Shown here piece after piece: positions 46,701-58,592 of a DNA stretch of 64,000 nucleotides. The stretch covers positions 1,559,773 through 1,623,772 of the forward strand of contig BDGG01000010.1 of NCBI GenBank assembly GCA_001949185.1, read 5' to 3'. Each line of letters opens with the position of its first letter. Position 1 is the stretch's first letter. The notes beneath the pieces are model-generated. The model was not told where the DNA came from, searched no databases, and saw only the letters and a list, made by a program, of their open reading frames with translations. Source of the stretch: Ramazzottius varieornatus (Eukaryota > Tardigrada > Eutardigrada > Parachela > Ramazzottiidae). Position numbers and translations under genes: made by a program.

Positions 46701-48988
46701 ATCTAAAGATGACCGAAGGGAATGGTGGTCCCTGTGAAAAGCCCGTGCGCCAGTTGAATGGGGTAATTCGAGCTGTGGTGTTTGCGTTGTCAACGTTCAA
46801 AGGGAAACGTGACCTTATGAAGTAGTTGTTGTCCTAGTAAAAACCTTTCCCAGACATTCTAGCACAAACGTATGTCATTTAATATCTCATGTATTCTTCT
46901 TGTTCGTTTACAGATTCCGCATCGACAATACTGACCACATCATTGATGTCAACAAGAGTCCGCAAGAGTACGATCGAGTGAACATTTATTGTCCACGCTT
47001 TCCTCGCCATCAAAGTGGTGGCGTAACAACATCCATCGATGCCGGTCAAAACAAGTCCGGCAACGATGGCTATTATATCATCTACAACGTTTCCAAGGAG
47101 GAATACGAGAGCTGCAGCGTCACGAACCCTTCGGCACGGCGCATGGTTGTCTGTGATAATCCCTCGTCTGACCGTCTTTCTTACGTCACCATCACCTTCC
47201 GTCCTTACAGCCCAACGCCCAACGGACCAGAATTTCATGCCGGCCATGATTACTATTTCATAAGTAAGTCCAAATCCCCTTCCTCCACTTTACTATCTTA
47301 ATTCCCTTCGCCTGAATTACCGCCTTTAGCTTTTGACTGCCGTCAGAACTTCTTTGGTCAAAGGCAACTTTGGACAACAGCGGCTCAAAACTGTATAAGG
47401 AACTTAAAGTCCTTGTCGACAACATGCCCTAATCCGTCTACCAACTTCCAGTCTTGCGTGAGCAAGACTGGAAGTGCAACTTTAGGAGCCTTCAGGTTAT
47501 GCGAAATCTTAATTAGCGTGACTATGTTAACTAAGATTTCACTTGAGAATAACCTGATGAAGAGATTCTATCAAGAAGTGTTGTCAGCACTTGTTGGTCG
47601 CTCTTCCTGTGTAGACACTTTTTAATTGACATGTTACTTGAAATTAGCATGGGCAAAGGGAAATCGGAGCGCTCGGCTCTTTGTCAGCTTCGAGCCTTCC
47701 AAAATTTAGATCAGTGCCAGATTGAAAATCTGCCCATTGGAATTTCTATGGTCGTTTCGAAATTTCCGTTTGGGCAAGTTTTACCAAACTAAATAAAAGG
47801 AAACCGCCTTGTCGACTTCTGATGGGAATGCACAAAGCAAAGTCTGCCTGATGACGATCTGTAAATGAGCGAGACATTTAGCAGACTCATTGGAAGAATG
47901 TTTTATGACTCGTCTGTCTGGAAGAGAGTCAACACAAGTAATGAGAAGCAATAATATCAAAGTAGCACAGAAGGGAGCGGGAACTGGGCGATTACGGCTT
48001 TTTATGGTCAGTTGGCATGATCTAATTAACCATCCTTTTTCCTTTTCTAATTACAGCCACTTCGACGGGGACAGAAGCCGGACTGGATAACAAGTTTGGT
48101 GGACGCTGTTCGTCGCACAATATGCGCCTCGTCTTCAAAGTGGCAGGCGGCGCTGAAACCACCGATAATGGTCAGTACTTTTATTCCTGTTCAACCTTGA
48201 TATATAATTGACTTGCGCAATGCAATTATCTTCTTACGCTAACCTTCTTCAATTTCGCCTTTTCACAGATGATGGGACACAGCGATTTCCGCCCCCTGTG
48301 ATCCGTCTTCCCTTGCCGGAGCCAAAGCCGTCCTACGAGACAGTAACAATCACTCAAGATGTGCCTATTGTCTTCTCTTCGCCAAGGAGAACGCATTTCG
48401 GCAGACGGACAACGCGGCGACCCCGCATTATCAATCCCGAGTACACACCCAAGCCCAAAGAAGTCAAGGAAGCCAGCGTCATCGATACCGAAAACAATGA
48501 GTTACCGTCTTTACAAGATCAGTCAAGTGCAGCTGAATATCCAAGCCGACCTGGCGACCAACGAAGAAGACAATTCGATGCCACAACCAGAGGTAACTAT
48601 TTTCGATAACCGATTACCTCATCCATTTTCTTTTGTAATGCGATCGGCCAATCCATCTCTGCGTTGATGTAAACGGTAAAATGCAGACTTTGCATACACC
48701 TGCATTGGGTTGAATGCATGGCTTGGTGTATGCAGGTGGATGAAAAGCGAACAAAACAGCGCATTTTATCACAGTATTCATTTTGTCGAATGTACCTGAC
48801 GTTTGGTTTACTTTCTAGGTTTCTTTAACGTGATCAAGGAAGAGGAAGCCGCCGTTCCGGCAAGACAGACAAAGCCTGCTCCACCAAACAGCGCCAGCAA
48901 CAGTGTTATCAACAAAAATTGCCAACTTGTCATGTTTATGATGATATCCTTATGGGCGGTGATGCAAGGAATGCTCCAAAGAGTTTAG
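37757..48988 (+). CDS. EFN: Ephrin, GPI-anchor type
   Basis: A cell-surface ligand for Eph receptor tyrosine kinases, used in contact guidance. Exons 37757-38034, 46914-47263, 48057-48170, 48269-48592 and 48819-48988 join in phase to 411 residues. Exon 1 encodes a 65-residue polar leader, a hydrophobic segment (CLRYYCLILVLFD, signal anchor or late signal peptide) and VYWNSSNP, the start of the ephrin receptor-binding domain. Exon 2 has FRIDNTDHIIDVNK, VNIYCPRF, YYIIYNVSKEEYESC and GPEFHAGHDYYFI; exon 3 has GLDNKFGGRC and MRLVFKV, completing the domain. Exon 4 is a basic, proline-rich stalk. Exon 5 ends in a hydrophobic segment (LVMFMMISLWAVMQGML) with a polar spacer, consistent with a GPI signal (A-type) rather than a B-type cytoplasmic tail. 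Intron 1 is 8,879 bp. The N-terminal ATG could be one further in. Confidence 0.93.
39005..39125. repeat. Hairpin repeat family, copy 2 (full-length foldback)
   Basis: The two halves of this 121-bp unit are imperfect inverted repeats: GGGACG at the left end against CGTCCC at the right, and GTGGCGCAC (39045-39053) against GTGCGCCAC (39079-39087) at the inner end, about 48 bp per arm. Non-coding; MITE-like. Confidence 0.6.
41331..41347. repeat. Palindromic 17-mer repeat, copy 2
   Basis: Exact copy of the motif at 37089-37105, here inside ephrin intron 1. Confidence 0.55.
44060..44160. repeat. Hairpin repeat family, copy 3
   Basis: GGGACGTCGGC at 44060-44070, arms GTGGCGTAC (44100-44108) and GTGCGCCAC (44134-44142), then GTGAGACAACGATC. 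The GGGACGTCGGC end reappears in reverse at the right end of copy 2, confirming a common element. Confidence 0.6.
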
Positions 48989-49495
48989 AAAATGTTACAG
49001 TGGACAAAGGCACGCATGCACGCATGTAATGCTGCATCTCCTCCTTCTGGTTCCATGACCAAAGCTCTGCAATGCGGACAAGCGGCGCTGCTCAGTGGCC
49101 AAACTCTTCTCCCGGATGATGTGCCTTGAATGATGTTTGGCCTGACTACTCAAAGCATGCCGGTTTGCGGCGGTGATTTCTAGAGCGGCCATCAGCCCTG
49201 TCCATCGTCTTCGCATCGCTGCTCTTTTGTTTGAATTTGAGACTGAAGATTTGAAGAATGTATTATTTGCACAATTTGTGTGTCGGACCAAATGACATGT
49301 GGAAATTTTATTAGCGCCTTTTAGCCTTGACTCAATCCTTCGCAATAACTTTGTTCATTTGAACGGACCAATGCTTTTCATACATCTATCTTATTGTTCT
49401 GAGAAAGCACGTTCGAACACGGAATACCGGACGTGGGTGCACCAAGACACAATAAAATTATATGTAAGAAAACTAAAATTAAAATTTACATACCG
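48989..49495. other. Convergent region, ephrin 3' UTR
   Basis: AATAAA at 49451-49456 (plus strand) is a plausible ephrin polyadenylation signal. No supported ORF in this 507-bp region before the NUDT16 stop codon. Confidence 0.5.
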
Positions 49496-50504
49496 CTATT
49501 GAACAGTTTGCGGTCTATCAAAACTTTGACCGCTATTCGCCACTTTATCATTCTGCTCAACATGTTCGGCAACGTTACCAGACTTGCGTTCTTTATAGGA
49601 CCTTACGGCATCCTCGAACAGCCGTTTATAGCCGTGATGTTTGGGTAGAACTGCACTGAAAGCGCTCAGATCATCGAGCGTGAAGATTTCTTGTGTAACC
49701 AATCCGATCACCACCTATATACAAAAGCTGAATCAGTTTTGAGAACGGTAAAAACAACGCTGGCACGTGCATACCAAGAACCCACTGTGAACTAAGGTTA
49801 CATGTGTATGCAGGTGTGTGAAATGAGAATTATTTTCCACTGTTCCAAATTAAACTGTACAGACGGAATTCGGAGTTTCTTACCTGAAGGACGGATGTAC
49901 CAGCGAACTGATTCTGCAGGAAAGCCGGGAAGCCGTTGTGGCCATCATCCAGCGTATACAGCGGTATTCGTATCACACCGAGCGACTCATGGCCGTATTC
50001 TTCCGCTTTCAGCGCGTTTAGTTCGATTTCTTTGAAGGCTTGTTCGCTGACTTCTTGAGCGTAAAAGTTGAGAATTAAGTTAGCTCGCGGACAGTAATGC
50101 GAAACTACGTAATGCGATGAATTGAAGGCGAAACGGCTCATATCGAGCGCCATCTCCTCCTCCAGCTCACGATTCAGTCCTTCTTCTAAGGTGGCGTCAG
50201 GAACGGCCAGATCGGAAACGATCCCGCCAGGAAAACCTAGCTTCCCGTCGAACCTGCAAATCAGAACACGAAAACGTTGACGAAGTGCGTACGACATAAT
50301 AAGGCAGGAAGTTTACCTCATTTGCATCATTACCCACGCTTTGCATGGAAGCTGCGAGACAAACTTGGCGTTCGTTCTGGCATAGATCATGGCGTGACAA
50401 GCCTGGACAATAGTTCCAGTATTGGCATCTTGGTAATTCAGTTGCTGGACTTGTCCCCATGGAAAGTCTGGAGCAGCAGCAACGGCAGGAGGAACTTTGC
50501 TCAT
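49496..50504 (-). CDS. NUDT16: NUDT16-type Nudix hydrolase
   Basis: Nudix enzyme of the NUDT16/X29 group, which decaps U8 snoRNA and some mRNAs and hydrolyses inosine diphosphates in vertebrates. Minus-strand exons 50317-50504, 49884-50253 and 49496-49714 join in phase to 258 residues, longer than the roughly 195 of human, mainly in the C-terminal exon. The Nudix signature is complete: GFPGGIVS, then a family-specific insert, and LEEGLNRELEEEMAL with the REXXEE metal-binding core. NUDT16-specific neighbours are SSHYVVSHYC, LILNFYAQEVS, EEYGHESLGVIRIPLYTLDDG, and GFPAFLQNQF. ATG 50504 is the first Met and gives a Pro/Ala-rich leader. The last exon (VVIGLVTQEIFTLDDLSAF) is less conserved and ends in a charged tail. 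It follows ADAT2 downstream on the same strand, about 590 bp away. Confidence 0.9.
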
Positions 50505-51097
50505 GTTGCTTAACCAAAAGTGTTACGAATACAATCGACTTCGAGTAAGAATTAGTACAGCATCAGGGACGATCAGAGCAGACAGAAAATTCCTTCCGCA
50601 ACTCGAAATCCTGCAAAACAGCAGCATTTACGTAAGTCTACATAGCAACCCAACAAGGAGGGAATCAGGAGTATATGGTCGGGAAGCCAACGCTGCAACC
50701 ACAGCATTTATGCCCCACTTTAGGACAAAACGTACCTGATGGAATGCAACATCACAAACTGCACCGTCAGCGCCTTACGTCTTCATGGCGGATTCTCCCC
50801 TTCCGCAAGAAACTGGCTTCGTTTACGCTGAGCTCAACGATACAAGTTAGTTGACCGTTGACGTCCAAATCAGCAGCTTCTTCACTATATTATAGCAGGA
50901 AATTTATCTTCGGATCTGATCCAGATGACTGTAATCAGTTTAATGTCATACAGCAAGCGGTAGTAAGTCATGTCATGTGATGTCATGTAATGCAATGTGA
51001 ATGAAAGATGACAGTCGTTGTGTTGAATGTCAACTGTCAAGGTTGATTTACTCGTTACTGTAGAAGAAAATCCGATGGCGTGGCCGTGGCGCGAAGT
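50505..51097. other. Intergenic stretch with TCATG-rich short repeats
   Basis: This is the upstream side of NUDT16 and the 3' side of ADAT2. At about 50967-51000 a run of GTCATGTGATGTCATG-like units occurs; a similar GTCATGTC run lies at about 51871-51898, on the other side of ADAT2. No supported ORF. Confidence 0.45.
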
Positions 51098-52274
<1,177 letters not shown>

Positions 52275-53739
52275 TTATTCGCTGCCGGCACCGACTTTCG
52301 CCAAGACAGCTCTCTTCTTCTGTGCAATGCGATTGGCCACTTCAGCATGAGACAGCTTCTTCCTGTTCCACCTGAAATGAATGGAAGTCCTGTAGACTGA
52401 GCGGGTGACGAGCAGTCTGCGCTTTCGTGAAATTATCATATAATTTGGGCATACCGTTTGTTCTTGGCTGGTTTTGGTTTTTGTTCTTTCTTTTCAGGAG
52501 TAGGATTAGCTCTAATGTTTTCGTGAGCTGACTTGTAGGCTCCTTCGATCTAGTAGACAAACAAACTATAAGTAAGGGCCAACTCCACGGGACAATACAA
52601 ACAGAAGTACAGTACTTTTCAGAACTTACAGTTTCGGAGGTGATGCCAGCTGCCAAGTACCAAGAAAACTGCTTCTTATAAGCTTCATCGTCAGCGTCCT
52701 GCAGCTCTTTCATGTAGTTGCCAACATGACCACCCATGATGTGCTTTCGGTGGATCTCAGCATCGAACTTCTTTGATTCACTGTCGTATCCTGGAAATCG
52801 ACGGTTGCTGCAAAGGAAAAGACTGCATGAACTACAGCCGAAATCTCTAAGTCGCTACCGCTATCGTCGTGCTTCGGTTTGCAAAGTCTTTTTTACCTAT
52901 GAGGGATGTTCAATCCTCCATCGACAGCACCCTTCATGCAGGCGAACACCTTCGACCCAGTAGTGGTTCGGCCAAGACCGACATCGAGGAAGCATTTGAA
53001 TGCTCCGGGCTTCCCCGCAACGTCTTCGACGTGGGTCTCTTCTCCAGTAACATCCGTCGTTCCCTCGTAGATTTTGTCGAGCTTCAGCTGCTTCAAAAGC
53101 TGCGAAAAGACAAACCACGTCAATAAGCGTAGCTCCCATGAGCCTCTCAAAATTCCCGCAAGGATTATCACGAAAACTGGCTTCAAACGAATTAAAAAAG
53201 GAATCAACCAACTTACCCTTCTTGCCAGCAGCAGACCGGTCGCGTAGGCAGCAGCATAGTTGGTCAGTCCCAACTTGATACCGAAGCGAGGCAGTTCATG
53301 TGCATACGCGGAGCACAGAACTTTGTCGCCTTCGATCTTGGCGTAGACGATCTACGGGTGAACAAAGCTTGTGAAAGCTCCACCAGATCATCACGGACGG
53401 CGGGAAATTATACCTGAGCGATGATATCCTTATTTGTGAAACGGACGACGAGTCGGTATTTCGGGGTGTTGTACTTGTTCTTGTCCTGTTGGATTAGTCC
53501 CTTGCGCGCTTGATAATCGGTCTTTCCCTCTGTAAAGCAGAAACATGTCATCCTCTCTTTCCCCAGGGAAGAACGGGAGCCAAAAATTCGAAAGATTCAC
53601 CCACTCACCTCGACGTCGGCGAAGCTTCACCTGGAAGCGCTTGAAGTACTGCTTGTTCTTGACGACTTTGACCATACCCTGCGAAAGACAACATCCACTG
53701 TGATACCTCGATACCTTCTAAAACACACTCGCTTACCAT
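52275..53739 (-). CDS. RPL5: 60S ribosomal protein L5 (uL18)
   Basis: Binds 5S rRNA with RPL11 and is built into the central protuberance of the large ribosomal subunit. Eight coding exons, 53737-53739 (the ATG alone), 53609-53678, 53414-53529, 53217-53351, 52897-53099, 52630-52807, 52455-52549 and 52275-52371, join in phase to 298 residues (human 297). Sequence is recognisable throughout: [114 protein letters not shown], and a basic tail [19 protein letters not shown]. The isolated ATG exon directly before a GTAAGC donor is the same arrangement I remember for vertebrate RPL5. Introns are 53-117 bp; I looked for box C/D snoRNAs in them and found none convincing. Confidence 0.97.
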
Positions 53740-55901
53740 GTTTGCTCCGGGTATCTAACGACAGGATTCCCGATAAGGAAGCTGTAGAACGTGGATTCTG
53801 AAACTTTGCAAAGGGAAGATCGAGATACAGAAACTGCTCTTCTCGATGAATGGCTCAAATTCAATGGCAACTTGGCAAGCTGTGGAAAAATTTTCTGATT
53901 TCCATGCCGGTAGCCCGGCTCGGCTAGCAAACCAGTAAGCCGTCTTTGTATTAGGCAAGGCCTGCCATCACACTTTCAGAAGCCGCGATTGTTGGGTCAT
54001 TTTGTAGTGCCCACCGCGAAGCCGCGGTTACGACCGGGGCAACTAGTAGTCTAGTACGTCACTCTCACACTACTTTAGAGTGCCAGTGATTTGGGACAGG
54101 TTGGGGTCCTGGTCAGCGTAAAACAACCCCGGTCGCGGTCTTTTCTGACTGAGGCTGGCAGCCGGAAACGGCTGATCACTCGTTTACGGTGCTTTCTCGG
54201 CCGGGTGTCAGCGAGAGAACTTGATTCTATCCAGCTGAGAAAATAAAGTTTCATTTTCTCTTGCGCTTTGTTGCTCTGGACATCTTGATACAACCGTTGT
54301 GATGGCTGGGGATCATTACCGAGAAGCGTAGCCTCCAGTTATTCAGGAGTTTAATGCTGGATATCCTACTCTCAGTGAGGGCGATACTGTTGACGATGAC
54401 GATAACGTTCTGGACGTAAGTTTCCATAAAAACTCTTCCCATCTTCGGTCTGATGATAGCGAGATTGTTGATAGAAATGGTTCTGATAATTCTGGCGAGT
54501 CTGATGAAGAGATAGACGACGAGTAAATTTTGAATTTAGAGAGTATGTGTATGGTACGCTCGAATTAATATCATGCTTGGTCGGGCTTTGTTGTCGTGGC
54601 TTTTAGAGAACGGGCTGTATAATGATGAATAAAAGCGAATTACAGCTGAGCCTACTATGTTTGGTCTTTGCCAGGCAAGTTTTACACTCACCGGGACCCA
54701 AACCTGTCCCATATCATTGGCACTTTACAGTAACACTTTGTACTTTGTAGTTTGTACGATCGTCGACTAGAGCCCTGCAGCAGCACGCAACATCCGTTCT
54801 GCAACTGCTCTGCATCCAGTTCTTCCAAACTGCAACTGCACTGCACTGCATTTATTCTGACCGAGGAGAACTGCAACTGCACTGCATCTGCATTTTTTCA
54901 TCGTTTCGGCGACTGTAACTGCACTGCAATGCAGTAAAATGCAGTGCAGTGCAGAACGTACGGCATGTTGCAGGGCTCTATCGTGGACCCAGAGAGACTA
55001 AAGGGGGTAAAGGATAGAGCACTGGGCCGCAGGTCCAAAAGCACGCTGTAACTGTGCTGCGCATATTACCAGGGCGCTGTGCGCTGCGCTGTGCTGCACA
55101 ACTTTCATGCCCAGTGGCTAAGCAGCTGTGCTGCAGATGCACGTTGGCCTGGTGCAACTGCGCGGAACGCCGATGTATTGACGGGATTTGTGGTTCAGTC
55201 AGCGAAATCTGTAGTCAACCTGGAGAACGTTGCCCTAAAGTACGGCAAAGCTGAGACCGCTGACGTTCGAATGCCCAAAAACTGTAATTCTTGTTAGGTT
55301 TCGGTAGGTGCATCTGCGCGGTAGTCTATGGCTTTCTGCTGTATGCTGTGCTGTGCCGCACAAATTTCGTCAGTACACGCGCTGCAGCACAGCTGCAGTA
55401 CGGCGCAGCGCGGCACAGCAGCAGTGCGGCGCAGCGCATGCGGCCAGATTCCGTGTTCTAGCCCGCGGCCACTGACAGCTGCCGATTTCCTTTGGGTTGA
55501 AGTTGGACCCAAATGATTTTCAGTCGAGGAATTTCCGCGGAGGCGTCGTCGCATGCATCTATCAGACTTCACTTTATAAGTAAATTTGCTGAGTAGACGT
55601 TTCAACAGGATCTGAGGACGCTCTTTTGACCCACGACCCACTGCACTCTTCAGGACATCGTAGCAAGCCGATCTGAGACTCTCGTACGAAGGACACAGGT
55701 AAGGCTTTCCTCGTCCATAAATATTAAACCACCTGTTACCTACTCAGTTACTATAAAATTAATCATTTCATAACTTCGATATTGATTCATCTGCGCAAGG
55801 GCTGAGGCCAACTGCTGCTGTCGGCATTCTCGGAAAATAGTATTGACGGGAACGTATCAGAAAGTTAATCGGCATTTTACCTCGTAGAGACCGCCGCCAT
55901 C
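53740..55901. other. Intergenic region with CTGCA-rich simple sequence
   Basis: This 2.2-kb gap between divergent genes RPL5 and the Pmp3 gene carries the two promoters, a 65-codon acidic open frame without ATG (54332-54526), and CTGCA/GCTGTGC low-complexity tracts listed separately. I see no complete gene. Confidence 0.5.
54775..55440. repeat. CTGCA / TGCTGYGC low-complexity tract
   Basis: Two stretches, about 54775-54965 (units ACTGCAACTGCACTGCA and complements) and about 55050-55440 (units GCGCTGTGCTGC and GGCGCAGC), are dominated by CTG/CAG-containing words on both strands. They are locally palindromic and could fold. Small ORFs in all six frames here are artefacts of composition. Confidence 0.65.
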
Positions 55902-56222
55902 ATGCCGTTCACCTTCACCGACATCTTCAAGTTCATATTCGCACTGATCCTTCCGCCCCTAGGTGTTTTCCTGGAGCGAGGTAAACTTTTTCTGTATCCG
56001 TTTTTTTCTTGCGTTTCCCGGACATGATATCAATGACATCATTACAGGTCCATGTTAAAATTCGGCCTAGACAGAAACTTTCTTCGGGTTCCGTTCAGAT
56101 CCTCAAACTTGACTTTTTAAATTCCAGGTTGTAACAAGGATCTTGCGATCAATGTCCTGCTGACGATCTTCGGATTCATACCTGGCATCATCCACGCTTG
56201 CTACATTATCTGCAAATACTAG
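55902..56222 (+). CDS. Pmp3/UPF0057 family membrane peptide, 57 aa
   Basis: A tiny two-helix plasma-membrane proteolipid. Yeast Pmp3 and plant RCI2 homologues affect membrane potential and salt or cold tolerance; animal function is little known. Exons 55902-55980 and 56128-56222 (147-bp intron, phase 1) give 57 residues, the normal family size. Helix 1 contains FKFIFALILPPLGVFLERG, which carries the hallmark PPLGVFLxxG; the second exon has CNKDLAINVLLTILGFIPG and IIHACYIICKY, matching the family pattern N-x-x-L-x-x-L-G-x-x-P-G-x-x-H-A. The start has a good context (CGCCATCATGCC). Too short for single-ORF detection. Whether the organism uses it in osmotic or desiccation stress cannot be read from the sequence. 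Confidence 0.93.
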
Positions 56223-56835
56223 CCCAGGCAGAACATGGGAGCTAGAGGGATCGCAAAAGCGAAAGTTTCTTACAGTTACACACAAGCATGATTTTGCTGC
56301 ACTTTCCACTCTGTGTCTCTGTCGCATTTTGTTCCTTCGTACAAACCTTTCCTCTCATGTGATGGACCTAGAGGTGTCTAATTCGGTTTTACCCTCCTTT
56401 ATTCCCTTGTCATTCCATTCGAATAGTATGTTTTCCAGCTTCACTTCCGTCAGCTGTTTTCTGGCTTTCCGCAGTTTTGTGGGATTTTTCCTGGGCGAAA
56501 ATCGCTTTAGGTATATATGGCTGCTCCGTTTTTACTCTTACTAAGGTGAATGGATTATGATTTTTGCTAAGCAGAAAAAAGTAAAATTACGACCTTGTTA
56601 CGTTCGGCAGTTCCTGTAAGCGGTGACGTGTAAGTAGAGCTCTTATATTAATCTTCTAGTCAGTATTCAGTAATCTAATCGGGCCTGAATAATGGATGTC
56701 GTCATGTGTCTCACGGCCTGGTTACAGCGATCGGCTGATGTCTGGTATCGATTCATTGTGTCATTGTCGCGCAGCTGTCTTCCCGTTTGTTGTTGCAATT
56801 TGTGGTTGTTCGCTGGCTGGACTTAAGCGTGGCCC
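56223..56835. other. Intergenic stretch
   Basis: Pmp3 3' UTR and the promoter side of the glucose-6-phosphate dehydrogenase gene. No supported ORF, RNA or repeat in these 613 bp. Confidence 0.5.
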
Positions 56836-58592
56836 ATGCTGCGTGGGACCTCATTAAGAAACACGTGGCGTGAAGCGACGACGGCCGAAGGCTTCCTGGT
56901 CACGACAGACGGCGGACAGCTCAACCGGAAGTCATTACGAACGCCCATCCAGTCCAGCATGGATGTCTTCCACCTCAAGATCGTCATAACTGGCATACTT
57001 TTCTCCATAGTTATCTACGCTATCCCATGGAGCGACTTTCTTCTGAGTACGGTACCCAGAGACGACTACGTCGACTTGACTTCGAATGAAACTTTAAAGC
57101 AGGATGTTCATTTCGTGATTTTGGGAGCAACAGGTGATCTGGCTTTGCGATACCTGTTTCCGGCGCTTTTCAGCATCCGGACCAACAGTACGCCCACCGA
57201 GATTCGCGTTACTATCTACGCAACTTCCCGCCAAGCTCCTGACGTGATCCGGAACTCAGTCGAGCTTAGCATAGACGCGGCTATCGGTTGTACTGAAGTC
57301 GTCCAACGAGACTTCCTATCATTCATCAAGTACCGCCAGCTTCGGGCAAGCGAAGATTTTGAACGGTTATGTACTAGTATACCTTCAACGGACAAACTGG
57401 TGTTTTATTTGTCTATTCCACCGTCAGCATATGCAAACACCGTGAAGAACTTTGGACTCTTCTGCAAGAATGGACGTCGAGAAGCGGACATCAGGCTTGT
57501 GCTCGAGAAGCCTTTCGGAGCCGACTACAGCTCTGCCAGGGCTCTTTTCGAGAAGCTCAAACAATGGTTTCCATTCGAACGATATTACCTTGTGGACCAT
57601 TACAAAGGTAGAAGAACCGCATGTACACCAAACTTTCTACATGGAATTTCTATCTCGAAAATCGAACTGAAATTTGTTGGGTATTTCGCTTTGTTGCGCA
57701 TGGCGTCATGAGGCATACTAGTCTGCAGAAACGTCAAAGCGGTTAATTAGGTACTATATATTTTAAATATATTACCAGTTATTTTGTTTTAGCCAAGGAA
57801 GCGACAATAGCCATTCCGGAGTTCTTCGCCAAGAACTCTGACGTTGCAGCGGACTTCATATCAAGCAACTCGTCTACCATCGAGCTGGTCCTCAACGAGA
57901 CGCTTGGCGTGACCGATCGCATCAGCTTTTACGATGAGACGGGCGTCGTTCGCGATGTCGTGCAGAATCACCTCATGGAGATTCTCATCGACATTGTGTC
58001 AGCAATCACGAAGAAGGTAAACAGTGACCTGGAACGCAGCAGTTTGATAACGAATGTGTCAATAGACACAGTGAACTTTGGACAATATGAGTCGTACAAC
58101 CAAGAACTGGCGAAATCAGCGGTGCGTGAAGGCCCATCAAACACACCTACGTTTGTTCGTGCCGAAGCTTCGCTGAAGTCTACTCTGCTGAAAGATGTGA
58201 AAGTCTCGTTTACGGCTGGGAAGAAGCTAAGTCGGAAGGTTAGTCAGGCACGGCTAACCTTCGGCGACGGTGAAGTGGACAAGGAAGTAGTCTTCCACAT
58301 CGGCGGTCAAGGACTGAACTATCCGGCAGTTTTATTCCGAGGCTTTACACGTAACTCTGTTATATGTCCATCCGGTCGACCACTGTCAGAAAGAGTACCG
58401 TACAAAGCGCTCCTTAGTGAAAGCAAAGCACTGTTCCAGGTGTGTCCGCTGGGAACGACGTTTCGGAATGCGTACGAAGCTGTAATCGAGGATATTCTCC
58501 GCTGGCAGAGTCAGTACAGTACGGATGTTGGATTTATCCTCAGCTCGTGGGCCTTATGGGATCCTTGGATAAAAAAACTAGGAACGGGTTAA
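56836..58592 (+). CDS. H6PD: ER-type glucose/hexose-6-phosphate dehydrogenase (H6PD dehydrogenase half only)
   Basis: Oxidises glucose 6-phosphate to the lactone with NADP, supplying NADPH, probably in the ER lumen. Exons 56836-57607 and 57793-58592 (185-bp intron, phase 1) give 523 residues. A hydrophobic segment (FHLKIVITGILFSIVIYAIPW, split here as FHLKIVITGILF and SIVIYAIPW, about 45-65) follows the first Met; starting at Met42 (56959) makes this a classic signal peptide, which I think more likely. Domain landmarks: VILGATGDLALR (nucleotide binding), FYLSIPPSAY, LVLEKPFGADYSSA, YYLVDHYKAKE (catalytic His and Lys region), VRDVVQNHLMEI, and NYPAVLFRG. Cytosolic G6PD lacks such a leader. Vertebrate H6PD carries a C-terminal 6-phosphogluconolactonase domain; here a stop follows the dehydrogenase domain (ending WIKKLGTG). 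Confidence 0.88.

Larger units (their letters stand above)
38035..46913 (+). other. Ephrin intron 1 (8.9 kb), repeat-rich, no nested gene found
   Basis: Bounded by AT|GTAAGG and TTTACAG|ATTCC, which restore the ephrin reading frame exactly. Inside are two copies of the hairpin repeat family (39005-39125 and 44060-44160), a second TGACCAGTGGTCA motif copy (41331-41347), and scattered TATGCAGGTG motifs. I see no spliced or intact ORF on either strand that resembles a gene. Confidence 0.7.

Noticed and set aside
52372-53216. Possible intronic snoRNAs in RPL5
   Set aside because: C-box-like ATGATAA words occur, but without a matching CTGA D box and terminal stem in any intron.
55054-55641. Overlapping Cys/Ala-rich ORFs on both strands
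   Set aside because: They are products of the CTG/CAG low-complexity tract, open in several frames at once.
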